Assembly: GCF_000768555.3 (NCBI RefSeq)
Contig: NZ_KN293989.1
Location: 1 to 64,000, forward strand
DNA from: Roseovarius mucosus DSM 17069
GTDB lineage: Bacteria > Pseudomonadota > Alphaproteobacteria > Rhodobacterales > Rhodobacteraceae
Length of the DNA: 64,000 bases
Direction: 5' to 3'
The notes under the pieces are model-generated. The model worked only from the letters and a program-made list of their open reading frames with translations, made no database searches and was not told where the DNA came from. Position numbers and translations under genes: made by a program. Below are positions 26,150-35,088 of this stretch, piece after piece; position 1 is the stretch's first letter, and each line of letters begins with the position of its first letter.

Positions 26150-27519
26150 TAACAGGCTGCTGAAGAAGTCAGCCTTGAAGGACGTTATTCTTCCCCCACG
26201 GTTTGAAGGTGGCTCTTTGCGACTGCGGACGCCGGGTCGGGTTTGCCCCCTTCGTCAGGGGGCAAGGAGTTTCGGTAGTCTGGCCAGATTGCAGGCTGCC
26301 ATGGTCATTGTGAATTGGGCGCGGACCCTGTCGAGGCCGCGATGAACAGTCTGGGCCATGCCGCCCACGGTCTTGGCCCAGCCAAAGGGTTCCTCGATCT
26401 TCTTCCGGCGCCGCTGTGACAAGGCATAACCGGGATGCTGGGTGGTTCGCCCGTCGATTGCGGAACTCCGGGCCTTCTGCGCGACATGTGGCGTCACAAC
26501 CATGCGCCTGAGTGCGGCAACAAAGTTGGCGCTGTCATATCCCTTGTCTGCTCCAAGCGTCAGGCGCCGGGTCGAGCCAGGGGAGTGTCGGTTGATCATC
26601 TCGAGGGCCGCCTTGCGCTCGCCGTAACCATCGGCATGGGTCAAATCGGCCTGCACGATCAGCCCGTTGCGGTTCTCCATCAGCGTATGTCCCATGAAGC
26701 ACAATGTCGCCGCGGCACCCGGTGCCTTCTTGTAGAGACGGGCATCGGGGTCCGTCACAGAGATGTGGGTTGCGTTCGAGCGCTTCTGGCCCCGGAAGTT
26801 CACTGCGGCGTTGCGGATATGGCGGGGCGTGTCGGGCATCGGCTGCGTTTCTGTCTGCTGGGGCTGCGGTTCGGTGTTTGCGAAGGTCGCGTCGGCCGGT
26901 GGTGGCGGTCCGCCAGGATCATCGTCATGCGGTGGCGGCGCGCTGTTCCTGGGCTGAAAGCTCTTCATGGACGCCCACGCCTTGACCAAAGTGCCGTCTA
27001 CCGAGAAGTGTTCATCCGAGAGGAGCGGACGGACCTCCGGGTGCGCCAGGATCGCCGCCATCAGCTTGCGCGACATGTCGGTCGTCAGCAGCCGATCGCG
27101 GTTCTTGGTAAACACCGTAGGAACCCAGACCGGATCGTCGATGCCAAGGCCGACGAACCACCGAAACAGCAGGTTATAGTTCATCTGTTCCATCAGCTGC
27201 CGTTCCGAGCGGATCGAGAACAGGAGCTGAAGAAGGCTCGCACGGATCAGTCGCTCCGGCGCGATGGAGGGGCGGCCAAAATCGGTGTAGAGCGCGGCGA
27301 ACTCGGCATCCAGGCTGGCCAGCGCGTCATTGACGACCCGACGGATCAACCGCAGCGGATGACGATCCGGAACCCGCTGCTCAAGATCAACATAGCTGAA
27401 CAGCGACCCGCTTGCCTCGTCCGTCCCACGCATCGCCACCTCCTGCTGCCGCTGCCATGCCGGAAGTGAATCATGTTCTCATAACCGCGTCGAGGGCCGA
27501 CTTTTTCAGCAGCCTGTTA
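26150..27519 (-). mobile_element. Complete IS5-like insertion sequence
   Basis: Terminal inverted repeats of 21 bp with one mismatch (TAACAGGCTGCTGAAGAAGTC at 26150-26170, complement at 27499-27519) bound a 1370-bp element with one transposase gene. The last 60 bp are identical to bases 1-60 of the window. It truncates the TRAP large permease gene on its right and abuts the plasmid partition genes on its left. Confidence 0.93.
26255..27433 (-). CDS. IS5-family-type transposase (DDE)
   Basis: This 392-residue protein begins at the ATG following AGGAGG and starts MRGTDEASGSLFSYVDLEQR. It has an N-terminal DUF772-type domain (IAPERLIRASLLQLLFSIRS), catalytic Asp in HFSVDGTLVKAWASMKSF (about 146), a proline-rich spacer (PPPHDDDPGG to EPQPQQTE), a second Asp in LGADKGYDSANFVAALR (about 298) and a C-terminal Glu near RRRKKIEEPFGWAKTVGGM. 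It looks intact, so the element is probably mobile. Confidence 0.92.
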   Translation of the reverse strand: MRGTDEASGSLFSYVDLEQRVPDRHPLRLIRRVVNDALASLDAEFAALYTDFGRPSIAPERLIRASLLQLLFSIRSERQLMEQMNYNLLFRWFVGLGIDDPVWVPTVFTKNRDRLLTTDMSRKLMAAILAHPEVRPLLSDEHFSVDGTLVKAWASMKSFQPRNSAPPPHDDDPGGPPPPADATFANTEPQPQQTETQPMPDTPRHIRNAAVNFRGQKRSNATHISVTDPDARLYKKAPGAAATLCFMGHTLMENRNGLIVQADLTHADGYGERKAALEMINRHSPGSTRRLTLGADKGYDSANFVAALRRMVVTPHVAQKARSSAIDGRTTQHPGYALSQRRRKKIEEPFGWAKTVGGMAQTVHRGLDRVRAQFTMTMAACNLARLPKLLAP

Positions 27520-28733
27520 GGTGCCGCCATCTTGGCAAAGAATAGGGCATAGCCGAAGGGAGGCGTCAGAAAAGACGTCTGCAAGGCCAGTGCTATCAGG
27601 CCAGCGATCCAGATTTGCGCAAAGTAGGCAGAGCCGACGTGATCTGCGAAGTCGAGTTCCGAAAAGATCGGCATCAACACTGGTACAAAGACCAGCAGCA
27701 CCTCGATCCAGTCAAAAACAAACCCAAGTATGATGATCACGCCAAGGAGGATCGCCAACAGTTCCCACCGGGTGAGATCGAATGCGGATATCCACTCGAA
27801 GATGACGTCCGGTCCACCGACCAGGTGGAAACTAAGCGAGAATACCGATGCGCCCAATACGATGAAGTAGACCATCGACGTCATCGTGCTTGTCTGCACC
27901 GTGACAGAGTTCAACGATGAGAAAGACAAGCGCTTTCGCGCCAGCGCGACCAATAGCGCGCCAAAAACCCCTACTCCAGCCGCCTCTGTTAGTGTCGCAA
28001 AGCCCAGAATGATGCTGAGCGGAATGGATGCGATGACCGCGACAGACGCGAGTACAAACAAGAGGTCTGACACAAGATTGGTCTTGGGTGTGTCCAGCGG
28101 GATTTCGACCGTTTTTCTCAAGGTGACCGCAAAGTAGACCGCGAAGGCCATGACCATCAGAAGCACAGGTACGATGAGGGCCACATACATCAATCCGATG
28201 CGCAGATAGAACACGTTCGAGATGAAGAACAGCATCACGGCTGGCGGGAACACGACACCCAATGCTCCAGAAGCTGCGACAGCGCCTCCTGCGGTTCGCG
28301 GTGCGTAGCCCGACGCCATCATCGGGGCATAGGCCACCAACGCCACAGTTATGACGGAAGCACCGATCACCCCGGCGGCGGGCGCAAGAACGAGGCCGAT
28401 CAGCAAAGTCGCAATGGCGTAGCGACCGGGAACGCCTGTCAGAAGACGCCCCAGCAAGCGAAACATGGTTTCGGCAATCCCGCTGGCATTCAGGATCAGA
28501 CCAAGAAAAATCAACATTGGAACGCTGGTGAATTGGACTGATTCATTGGTCAGTACACCACGGGCCCTCAGGTAGATCAGCCCCAGATGCTGAAAATCAG
28601 TGATCCCCACCCAAACCGCAGCGACAAACCCCAAGAAGCCTGTCCCCGCGAGCACCAGCGCCACCGGAAAGCCACTGAAAACCCCAATCGCCATCACGAC
28701 AAGCATGGCAACCGTGAGGACCTCATTCACCAT
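27471..28733 (-). pseudogene. TRAP large permease (DctM), 3' end cut by the IS
   Basis: About 405 residues of a DctM protein remain, from MVNEVLTVAMLVVMAIGVFS through FATLTEAAGVGVFGALLVAL to LTPPFGYALFFAKMAAP. At 27520 the IS begins, and the frame adds about 15 foreign residues before a stop inside the IS end. Compared with the complete 435-residue homologue at 7907-9214, one C-terminal membrane segment is lost, so function is doubtful. The start overlaps the small permease gene. Confidence 0.88.
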
Positions 28734-29244
28734 TGTGCAGGCCGCTTGCTTGTTCCGGTGCACCTTGCGCACGTCTCCCTGTCAGAAAGGCGATGTTGCG
28801 AAGGGCTACGATCATCCCGGCAAGAGCCAGCAGGATGGGGCCGATGACCCCGGCAATGCGTTGTGCCCACAACTGGGTTTCCGCGTATTTCGTGGTGCGC
28901 ATCAAACCGTCCCATCCGTAGTAGGTCAGGATGGCGGCGAGCGGCAGAAGGACAAAAAGGCCGCCAATCAGTTCGATCCAAGCAATGCGGCGGGCGGACC
29001 AATGTCTGCGAAGAACATCAACGCGCACGTGACCGTCGCGCAGATAGGTATACCCAAAGGTCAAGAAAATTAGGATGAACAGCAGTGACGTGGACAGGTC
29101 CGGCAAATAGCTCGACACGCCAAGTTGTAGCTTGCGATCCAGCATCTGAAGCGCGCCATAAGCAGCAATCGAAACAACTGTCAGCCACGCAGTCACGACG
29201 CCGATGCCGCGAATGCCACGGTCAATCCAATCCAAAAATCTCAA
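28723..29244 (-). CDS. TRAP small permease (DctQ type)
   Basis: The 173-residue protein has four hydrophobic segments (ITVVSIAAYGALQM region, YLPDLSTSLLFILIFLTFGY, LIGGLFVLLPLAAILTYYG, IAGVIGPILLALAGMIVAL) and the family GHVRVDVL motif after the second span. It overlaps the truncated large permease gene by about 11 bp. No receptor gene is beside it; that side holds lspA. It is therefore likely the residue of a transporter operon broken by rearrangement. Confidence 0.82.
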   Translation of the reverse strand: MRFLDWIDRGIRGIGVVTAWLTVVSIAAYGALQMLDRKLQLGVSSYLPDLSTSLLFILIFLTFGYTYLRDGHVRVDVLRRHWSARRIAWIELIGGLFVLLPLAAILTYYGWDGLMRTTKYAETQLWAQRIAGVIGPILLALAGMIVALRNIAFLTGRRAQGAPEQASGLHNGE

Positions 29245-29281
29245 GCCGAATTCCCTCCCAAAGTTCTTTGCCTGTTAGCTG

Positions 29282-29791
29282 TTATCCCCCCGTGACATCT
29301 CCCTTGCGATTGTCTTGTTCCCGATTTTCCGGCCTGACTTTCGAGGTGCGAAAGCTGTCCCAGAACAGCAATGCTGCCCCACAAAAGATCGCCACGTCAG
29401 CCAAGTTGAAGGACGGCCAGTGGTATGACCCGTAATGGAAGTCGAGAAAGTCAGGGACGGCCTGATAGCGCAGACGGTCAAGGATATTGCCAAGCGCGCC
29501 TCCGATGATCAGACCGAGCGCCGCACCTGTCAGCCCGTCCGGAGCCTTCCATAGCCAGATCAGCAGCCATGCCACGACCACGGCAGCAAGTGCGACCAGA
29601 CCCCACCAGGGTACGACCCCGCCGAGCATACCGAAGCTGACCCCATCGTTCAAAACCCGCACGAGGTTGAGAAAGGGCAGAACCTCGACCCCGTTCTCAA
29701 GCGCCGGGGAGTTCAGGGCAAGAGCCTTGGTGCCCTGATCAACACCAAACGCGGCGATGGCGCAAAGCCCACCGAGAACGCGGCTGTTCAT
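29282..29791 (-). CDS. lspA: Prolipoprotein signal peptidase LspA
   Basis: This 169-residue inner-membrane aspartic protease removes signal peptides from prolipoproteins. Four membrane spans are visible. The conserved boxes are DQGTKALAL, NDGVSFGMLGG, NILDRLRYQAVPDFLDFH (catalytic Asp region) and HWPSFNLADVAIFCGA (second catalytic Asp in FNLAD). The start overlaps the stop of the CDF gene (ATGA), so the two are coupled. LspA-type genes occur in lead-resistance operons (pbrC), and pairing with a cation exporter fits that. A second lspA lies at 45387. Confidence 0.92.
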   Translation of the reverse strand: MNSRVLGGLCAIAAFGVDQGTKALALNSPALENGVEVLPFLNLVRVLNDGVSFGMLGGVVPWWGLVALAAVVVAWLLIWLWKAPDGLTGAALGLIIGGALGNILDRLRYQAVPDFLDFHYGSYHWPSFNLADVAIFCGAALLFWDSFRTSKVRPENREQDNRKGDVTGG

Positions 29792-30642
29792 GCCACCGCC
29801 TTCAGATCGGCCCGCGCGTCGCGGATGATCGCCCATGACGAGTGCAGGAACAGTCCGGCGATCCCGAACGCGACGATAAGATCGGGCCAAGCGCTGCCCA
29901 GCCAAACCACTAGCCCAGCGGCGATAACGACTGCGGCGTTGCCGATGGCGTCGTTACGCGAGAAAAGCCAGACAGCGCGCATGTTCGCATCGCCCTTGCG
30001 GTACCGCAACAACGGCAGCACGGAGATGACATTTATCACAAGAGCAATCAGGCCCAGAATCCCCATCAATGTGGCGTCTGGGGTTGTCGGCTCGAATGCC
30101 CTTATGATGGTCGTGCTAAAGACCCCAAGGCCAAGCAGGCCGAGAAAGATGCCCTGGATCAGGGCAGAGCGTGCCCGCCAGAGAAGGCTCCATCCGATGG
30201 CAAGAAGCCCCAAGAAAGTGATCGCGCCATCGCCGATGAAATCCAGCGCGTCGGCCTTCACCGCCTGTGACCCGGCAATAAACCCACCAATCATTTCCAG
30301 AACGCCGTAACCGACATTTAGAATCACGACGATCCAGAGCGCGCGGCGGTAGCCCGGGTCCTGATGGGCCGCACTTTGCTGAAGGTCCTCGTCGCTCTCG
30401 ATGCGGTCGAACCCATATCCCGTTGTCTCAACGGCTTTTTCAATCTCCGGCAGGCTTGCTTCAGGGACTTTCAGAGTCATGATATGGGTCGCCGCTGATA
30501 CTTTCACTGCGTCGGGCGCGACACCCGCAGACTGCGCCGCCCGCTCGATCTGGGCGGCATCCTTGGCGCAATCCATTCCGGAAACCCGGTAACGGACGGG
30601 CGACGTATCTGCTGTCGATCCGGTGCTTTCGGTGTTGGCCAT
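29788..30642 (-). CDS. Cation diffusion facilitator with N-terminal metal-binding domain
   Basis: This 284-residue protein is a fusion. Residues 1-80 form a heavy-metal-associated domain (YRVSGMDCAKDAAQIERAAQ) with one Cys rather than the usual CxxC. The rest is a CDF/CzcD-like exporter with six spans, a candidate metal site in KADALDFIGDGAITFLGLL and a second in WLFSRNDAIGNAAVVIAAG. It lacks the His-rich loop and the long cytoplasmic tail of typical CDF exporters. It lies divergent from an ArsR-type regulator 57 bp away and upstream of lspA. Likely cargo is a divalent soft metal (inference). Confidence 0.87.
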   Translation of the reverse strand: MANTESTGSTADTSPVRYRVSGMDCAKDAAQIERAAQSAGVAPDAVKVSAATHIMTLKVPEASLPEIEKAVETTGYGFDRIESDEDLQQSAAHQDPGYRRALWIVVILNVGYGVLEMIGGFIAGSQAVKADALDFIGDGAITFLGLLAIGWSLLWRARSALIQGIFLGLLGLGVFSTTIIRAFEPTTPDATLMGILGLIALVINVISVLPLLRYRKGDANMRAVWLFSRNDAIGNAAVVIAAGLVVWLGSAWPDLIVAFGIAGLFLHSSWAIIRDARADLKAVA

Positions 30643-30680
30643 CGGTGCAATACTCCTGCTAAAGTGGATCAAGTTCAAAC

Positions 30681-30700
30681 ATATCAGCAAGGAGTGATAT
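30681..30700. promoter_or_regulatory. Candidate ArsR/SmtB operator
   Basis: ATATCA-N8-TGATAT spans the ribosome site and the first bases of the ArsR start codon. Binding would block translation initiation and the divergent CDF promoter nearby. The AT-rich 6-N8-6 inverted repeat is typical of SmtB/ArsR operators. Confidence 0.6.
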
Positions 30701-31049
30701 GATGCAAGTCTTCGCCGATCGCAATGCTGCGGCCGCTGGCATCGAGCGTAGGGCAAAGCTCTTTCGCGGTCTTGCCGACCCGAGCCGACTGGCGATACTG
30801 GGCGTGCTGTGTGAAGGACCGTTGGTTGTTCACGAGATCGTCAAACGCACAGGGCTATCGCAGCCCAACGTGTCAAATCATTTGCGATGCCTTCTGGATT
30901 GCGGACTTGTCGCCAGCGACCGCGATGGGCGCTTCATTCGCTACCGGATCAGCAGTCCGCGCATAGCAGCTCTTTTAAATGATGTAGACGCCCTGCTTGA
31001 TGTGGTCGCAGAAGGTGTTGGGGCTTGTGACAATTATCGCGAAGCGTGA
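30699..31049 (+). CDS. ArsR/SmtB-family metal-sensing repressor
   Basis: The 116-residue protein has the ArsR winged helix: ERRAKLFRGLADPSRLAILG, then IVKRTGLSQPNVSNHLRCLL as recognition helix and GLVASDRDGRFIRYRI as wing. Cysteines are at CEGPLV, the recognition region (LRCLLDCG) and near the C-terminus (GACDNY), giving possible thiolate ligands like those of CadC/CmtR sensors of Cd or Pb. It is divergent from the CDF-lspA pair, which it probably represses. Start is either of two adjacent ATGs after GGAG. Confidence 0.9.
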   Translation: MMQVFADRNAAAAGIERRAKLFRGLADPSRLAILGVLCEGPLVVHEIVKRTGLSQPNVSNHLRCLLDCGLVASDRDGRFIRYRISSPRIAALLNDVDALLDVVAEGVGACDNYREA

Positions 31050-31484
31050 ACGATAATATCCCAATGCACGTCATCACGACCACTTCCGCGTGAGGCAAAA
31101 TTTTATATGGGGCTTGCTGCCAAACGTGTTGAAAAGACCCATTATTGAAAGCGCTCAATTTAACTGCTCGGCATAGCGAGTTAAGGATCACAATTGAAGC
31201 GAAGATCAAGACGAGGCCCGGCATCGTGGCAGTAGCCTGGTTTCACCCCACAGATCGTGACAGCGCTTAGACTGATAAAGAAACGAACGGGCCCGAAGTA
31301 TTACCGAGATCGTCTGGCATCAAAATTTCTCTTGAACCTCTAGTAGCTTTAGGAGTTAAGCCACCGACATAGAACGGCACCATGGAGCAAGTTGCCAATA
31401 ACGCCTCACTCTTTCCCGGGCGAACAACACTGCGTTCGGGGTAAGGTTCGGTTTGCCGTCCAATGCGTGAACGGAGCAATCTAT
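31050..31484. other. Intergenic region holding MerR-type promoter A
   Basis: No gene is supported on either strand between the ArsR gene and the L,D-transpeptidase gene. The only structure I recognise is the MerR-type promoter at 31332-31362. Confidence 0.5.
31332..31362 (+). promoter_or_regulatory. MerR-type promoter A (L,D-transpeptidase)
   Basis: TTGAAC, then 19 bp containing CTCTAGTAGCTTTAG, then TAAGCC. The overlong 19-bp spacer with a centred dyad is the hallmark of promoters activated by DNA-distorting MerR regulators. The downstream gene starts at 31485. Confidence 0.7.
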
Positions 31485-32150
31485 ATGCTGACAAGACGAC
31501 ACTTCATCCAGACGACTGCCGCATTGTTCTCGGCGTCTATCTCGAGTCCGCTCCTCGCTGACACCTGGCCCACTGAAGCGGAAAAGGCGGCTTGGGATGC
31601 ACAGATTACACCGCCGGGCTATAACCCAGCCACATCAAACCCGTGGGGCCTGCACCCGCGCTTTCTGCCGCAGCGGGTTATAACTAAAGATGGTCTTGTG
31701 GCCGGTGACATCCATGTCGATGCTGTCGCGCGCTATCTTTACCATATCGAGGAAGGCGGCACGGCGATGCGCTATGGCGTAGCGATTGCTCGTGGCAAAC
31801 TTTATGAGCCAGGCGTCTACACGATCAAGCGCAAGGTCAGGTGGCCGCATTGGCAGCCAACACAGAACATGATTGACCGCGACCCGGAGCTCTATGCCGA
31901 CATCGCTGACGGTATGGAACCCGGACCTGAGAACGCGCTCGGGTCACGGGCGCTTTATCTCTATGTCGGGGACCGAGACACCTATCTGCGCATCCACGGT
32001 ACACCACAGCCGCGAAGCATCGGCGGCCGAGCCAGTTCCGGTTGCGTCCGGATGGTCATGGCGCACATAAACGATCTGTATCCGAATGTGGAGATTGGCT
32101 CGACGGCGTTCCTATATTCGGCCGAGGACAGCGTGACTCCGCAGAGTTGA
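31485..32150 (+). CDS. L,D-transpeptidase (YkuD domain), Tat-type signal
   Basis: This 221-residue periplasmic enzyme forms L,D cross-links in peptidoglycan or attaches proteins to it. The ATG after GGAGCAATCT gives MLTRRHFIQTTAALFSASIS, a twin-arginine-like signal. The catalytic signature is HGTPQPRSIGGRASSGCVRM (about 178-197), with His and nucleophile Cys in place. GLVAGDIHVDAVARYLYHIE and KLYEPGVYTIKRKVRWPHW match the ErfK/YbiS branch. It is preceded by a MerR-type promoter, linking wall remodelling to metal sensing. Confidence 0.9.
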   Translation: MLTRRHFIQTTAALFSASISSPLLADTWPTEAEKAAWDAQITPPGYNPATSNPWGLHPRFLPQRVITKDGLVAGDIHVDAVARYLYHIEEGGTAMRYGVAIARGKLYEPGVYTIKRKVRWPHWQPTQNMIDRDPELYADIADGMEPGPENALGSRALYLYVGDRDTYLRIHGTPQPRSIGGRASSGCVRMVMAHINDLYPNVEIGSTAFLYSAEDSVTPQS

Positions 32151-32189
32151 CCCAAGCCGCGCCGTCAATCCGACGCTTGGACGCGTCAA

Positions 32190-32459
32190 TCAGGATTGGC
32201 GTGCGACGCAGATGGGATTGCCGCCTGCCGATCGCAACGGGACCAAGGTCGTTTCCACCGGCCCACTATGGGCATACCAATAGCAATTATCTTCGGGACG
32301 TAGCCGTGCCGTGATGAGATCCTGGTCGGGTGCAGCGAGGGCTGCGACAGATTCTGGAACATTGCCGATCCTGAATGGATCGTTGTCTTCCTTAGAAGGC
32401 ACCGCGCAGCCAGCCAGGGCCAATGTTGCAACCATGATCACCGCATATTTTTGAAGCAT
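32190..32459 (-). CDS. Small lipoprotein of unknown function
   Basis: The 89-residue protein has a lipoprotein signal with lipobox (VATLALAGC, Cys at about 17). The mature part has no recognised domain but keeps two Cys (DNCYWYAHSG and NPICVA) that could pair. It is convergent with the transpeptidase gene and divergent from the P-type ATPase gene. The ribosome site is weak. Confidence 0.55.
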   Translation of the reverse strand: MLQKYAVIMVATLALAGCAVPSKEDNDPFRIGNVPESVAALAAPDQDLITARLRPEDNCYWYAHSGPVETTLVPLRSAGGNPICVARQS

Positions 32460-32564
32460 ATCTATCTCACTCTTTGGCAGGTCAGCCGCGTCCTCAGACT
32501 TAGCGGCGCGTTTCAAGGTTCCGCAGGTCTGTGTCCTTATTTGACCAAGTTTCTGTTTTTGCTC

Positions 32565-32595
32565 TTGAAGCTCTAGTTACTGTAGGGGCTATCTC
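32565..32595 (+). promoter_or_regulatory. MerR-type promoter B (P-type ATPase)
   Basis: TTGAAG, 19-bp spacer with CTCTAGTTACTGTAG, then TATCTC. The best -10 of the set. It lies 34 bp before the ATPase start codon. Confidence 0.82.
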
Positions 32596-32628
32596 AATGT
32601 GGAATGAACGAATCCCGAGGTCAATCCC

Positions 32629-35025
32629 ATGTCTTCCAATGGCCACCGCCACGACCACAAGCACAGCTCTGACTGCAGTCACGATCATGGTGATGATCAC
32701 AAACATGCGAGCGTAGTTCCCCACTCTCATGGAAAAGGTGCTGCGTGCTGCGGTGCTGGAGCCAACACGGGACCGGCACAATCCATCCCCTCGAATGGGC
32801 GAAGTTTTCAAGTTTCCGGTCTAGATTGTGCCGAAGAGGTGGCAATCCTGAATAGGGTGGTCGGTCCAAAAGTCGGCGGGACTGAGCATCTGGCGTTCGA
32901 TGTCATCAATGGTCGGATGACGATTCTGGATACCGCAGTCGGAATTTCGGACAACGAGGTTTCGCAACTGGTCGCGAGTACCGGCATGAGCACAAAACCG
33001 TGGGACGCCGACAACGCAGCAGAGGATCAGGCCGCGCATCTGGCACGTCAGAAGCGCTTTACCTCGTTGAGCGGCGGCTTCTGGGCGGCGGGATTCCTTT
33101 TTCACATTGTCGAGACCGGCATGGGCGGCGCGCTCGGGCTCTTTGCGGGGCATGGCGAGGTGCCTATGCCTATGGCGGAAGCAGGGATCTTCGCCGTCGC
33201 GATCCTCTTTGGGGTCTGGCTGGTTGCGCCCAAGGCATGGTCTTCGGCGCGGCGACTTTCGCCAGACATGAACCTACTGATGGTGGTGGCCGTTGCAGGA
33301 GCCATCGGGCTCGGCGAATTCTTCGAGGCCGCGACGGTCGCGTTTTTCTTCTCTTTGTCGCTCTATCTTGAGAGCTGGAGTGTCGGTCGCGCACGCAACG
33401 CGGTTTCATCTCTCCTCGACCTCGCGCCGCCTACGGCTCGGGTTCTTTACGACGACGGATCGGAAGCCGACGTTCCGGCCGCTGCCGTGGCAGTCAATGC
33501 AAGGTTTATCGTGCGCGGCGGCGACCGGATCCCTCTCGACGGTGAAGTCGTGGACGGGGCAGGGGCCGTCGATCAGGCTCCTATTACCGGCGAAAGCGCA
33601 CTGGTGCCCAAGGAGCCCGGCGACGAGGTCTATGCCGGCACTATCAACGGCGAGGGCACACTGACGGTGCGGGCGACCAAAGCCGCCTCGGACACGGTGC
33701 TGGCGAAAATCATTCGCATGGTGGGCGATGCCCATGCCCGTCGTGCGCCGGTCGAGCAGTGGGTCGCGAAGTTCGCGCGCATCTACACACCCATTGTGAT
33801 GGCTCTGGCGATCGCCATCGCGCTGGTGCCGCCACTGCTGCTCGGCGGCGCCTGGGACTACTGGTTCTACAATGCTCTGGTCCTTCTGGTCATCGCATGT
33901 CCTTGCGCGCTGGTCATTTCTACGCCGGTTTCTATCGTGGCGGCGCTGACCGCGTCGGCACGGGCGGGGGTGCTCATCAAGGGCGGCGCCTATGTCGAGG
34001 CGCCGGGGCGGACCACGGCACTGGCGATGGACAAGACCGGGACGATCACCATGGGCGAGCCTGAGGTGGCGGCGGTTCACCCCCTGGTCGGCGTTTCCGC
34101 ACGCGATCTCATGGCGCTGGCAGCAAGTCTGGAGGCGCGGTCTTCACACCCGCTGGCACGCGCCATCCTCTCGCGCGCCGAAGCCGATGGTGTTTCCGTG
34201 TCTGCCGCAGAGGACACCCGCACCGTGCCCGGGCGCGGTCTGGAAGGACGCGCCGACGGGCGCGCTATCTGGCTCGGCTCGGATCGCTTCGCCGAAGAGA
34301 AGGGGTTCGGCAATGCCATTCCGGCGGATCTGCGGGACCGGATCGAAGGGGCAGGGAGCACCCTCGTTGCCGTGGGTGACGAGACCGGCGTGACCGGCGT
34401 ACTGGAGCTTCGCGACCGCATCCGCCCAGATGCAAAGGGGATCGTTGCGCGCCTACACGCGCAGGGCGTGAAGACAATCGTCATGCTGACCGGCGATAAC
34501 GAGCGCACCGCGCGTGCAGTGGCGGCCGAGGTCGGCATTGACGAGGTGCGTGCCGATCTCTTGCCAGAAGACAAGGTGACGGCCATCGAGGAACTGGTGG
34601 CAACCCACGACATGGTGGCGATGATCGGTGACGGCGTGAACGACGCACCGGCGATGGCGCGGGCGCATTATGCCATCGCCATGGGGGCTGTCGGTTCGGA
34701 CGCGGCCATCGAGACGGCCGATATCGCGCTGATGACCGACGATCTGGCTCGAGTGCCGTGGCTGATTGCTCACTCTCGCCGGACAATGACGATTATCCAC
34801 CAGAATATCGGTATATCGCTGGCAACCAAGGCGCTGTTCGTCGGGCTGACCGCGTTCGGGATGGCCTCGATGTGGGGCGCCATCGCTGCGGATGTAGGCG
34901 TATCCCTGTTGGTGGTCGCCAATGCGCTGCGGCTTTTGAACGGGCATCGGATCAAGGACGGGCCTTCGGGCGGTGAACCGGTGGGCGAGCAGATGGCGAA
35001 GGGAGCACTGGCGCACGGTCATTGA
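32629..35025 (+). CDS. Heavy-metal P1B-type ATPase (Zn/Cd/Pb exporter)
   Basis: This 798-residue pump exports soft divalent metals across the inner membrane. The His-rich N-terminus (HRHDHKHSSDCSHDHGDDHK, Cys-Cys at 40-41) is followed by a metal-binding domain with FQVSGLDCAEEVAIL. Catalytic parts are TGES (320-323), the membrane CPC motif in VIACPCALVI (424-426), phosphorylation Asp in AMDKTGTITMG (468), SSHPLA, and GDGVNDAPAMARAHYAIAMG. CPC with a His-rich tail places it in the ZntA/CadA/PbrA group rather than copper CopA. Promoter B lies directly upstream. The next gene, an L,D-transpeptidase, follows after 63 bp in the same direction. Confidence 0.94.
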   Translation: MSSNGHRHDHKHSSDCSHDHGDDHKHASVVPHSHGKGAACCGAGANTGPAQSIPSNGRSFQVSGLDCAEEVAILNRVVGPKVGGTEHLAFDVINGRMTILDTAVGISDNEVSQLVASTGMSTKPWDADNAAEDQAAHLARQKRFTSLSGGFWAAGFLFHIVETGMGGALGLFAGHGEVPMPMAEAGIFAVAILFGVWLVAPKAWSSARRLSPDMNLLMVVAVAGAIGLGEFFEAATVAFFFSLSLYLESWSVGRARNAVSSLLDLAPPTARVLYDDGSEADVPAAAVAVNARFIVRGGDRIPLDGEVVDGAGAVDQAPITGESALVPKEPGDEVYAGTINGEGTLTVRATKAASDTVLAKIIRMVGDAHARRAPVEQWVAKFARIYTPIVMALAIAIALVPPLLLGGAWDYWFYNALVLLVIACPCALVISTPVSIVAALTASARAGVLIKGGAYVEAPGRTTALAMDKTGTITMGEPEVAAVHPLVGVSARDLMALAASLEARSSHPLARAILSRAEADGVSVSAAEDTRTVPGRGLEGRADGRAIWLGSDRFAEEKGFGNAIPADLRDRIEGAGSTLVAVGDETGVTGVLELRDRIRPDAKGIVARLHAQGVKTIVMLTGDNERTARAVAAEVGIDEVRADLLPEDKVTAIEELVATHDMVAMIGDGVNDAPAMARAHYAIAMGAVGSDAAIETADIALMTDDLARVPWLIAHSRRTMTIIHQNIGISLATKALFVGLTAFGMASMWGAIAADVGVSLLVVANALRLLNGHRIKDGPSGGEPVGEQMAKGALAHGH

Positions 35026-35088
35026 TCCGACGTCTTCGTTAGAGTAACCTCTGGCACCAACAGACCTCGCAAAAAGGGGCGTCGAGCA

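Noticed and set aside
26435..27469. 344-codon plus-strand open frame
   Set aside because: It is antisense to the IS transposase, whose catalytic motifs and ribosome site are clear.
33406..34080. Long minus-strand frame within the P-type ATPase
   Set aside because: Shadow of the GC-rich ATPase gene, which has all catalytic motifs.
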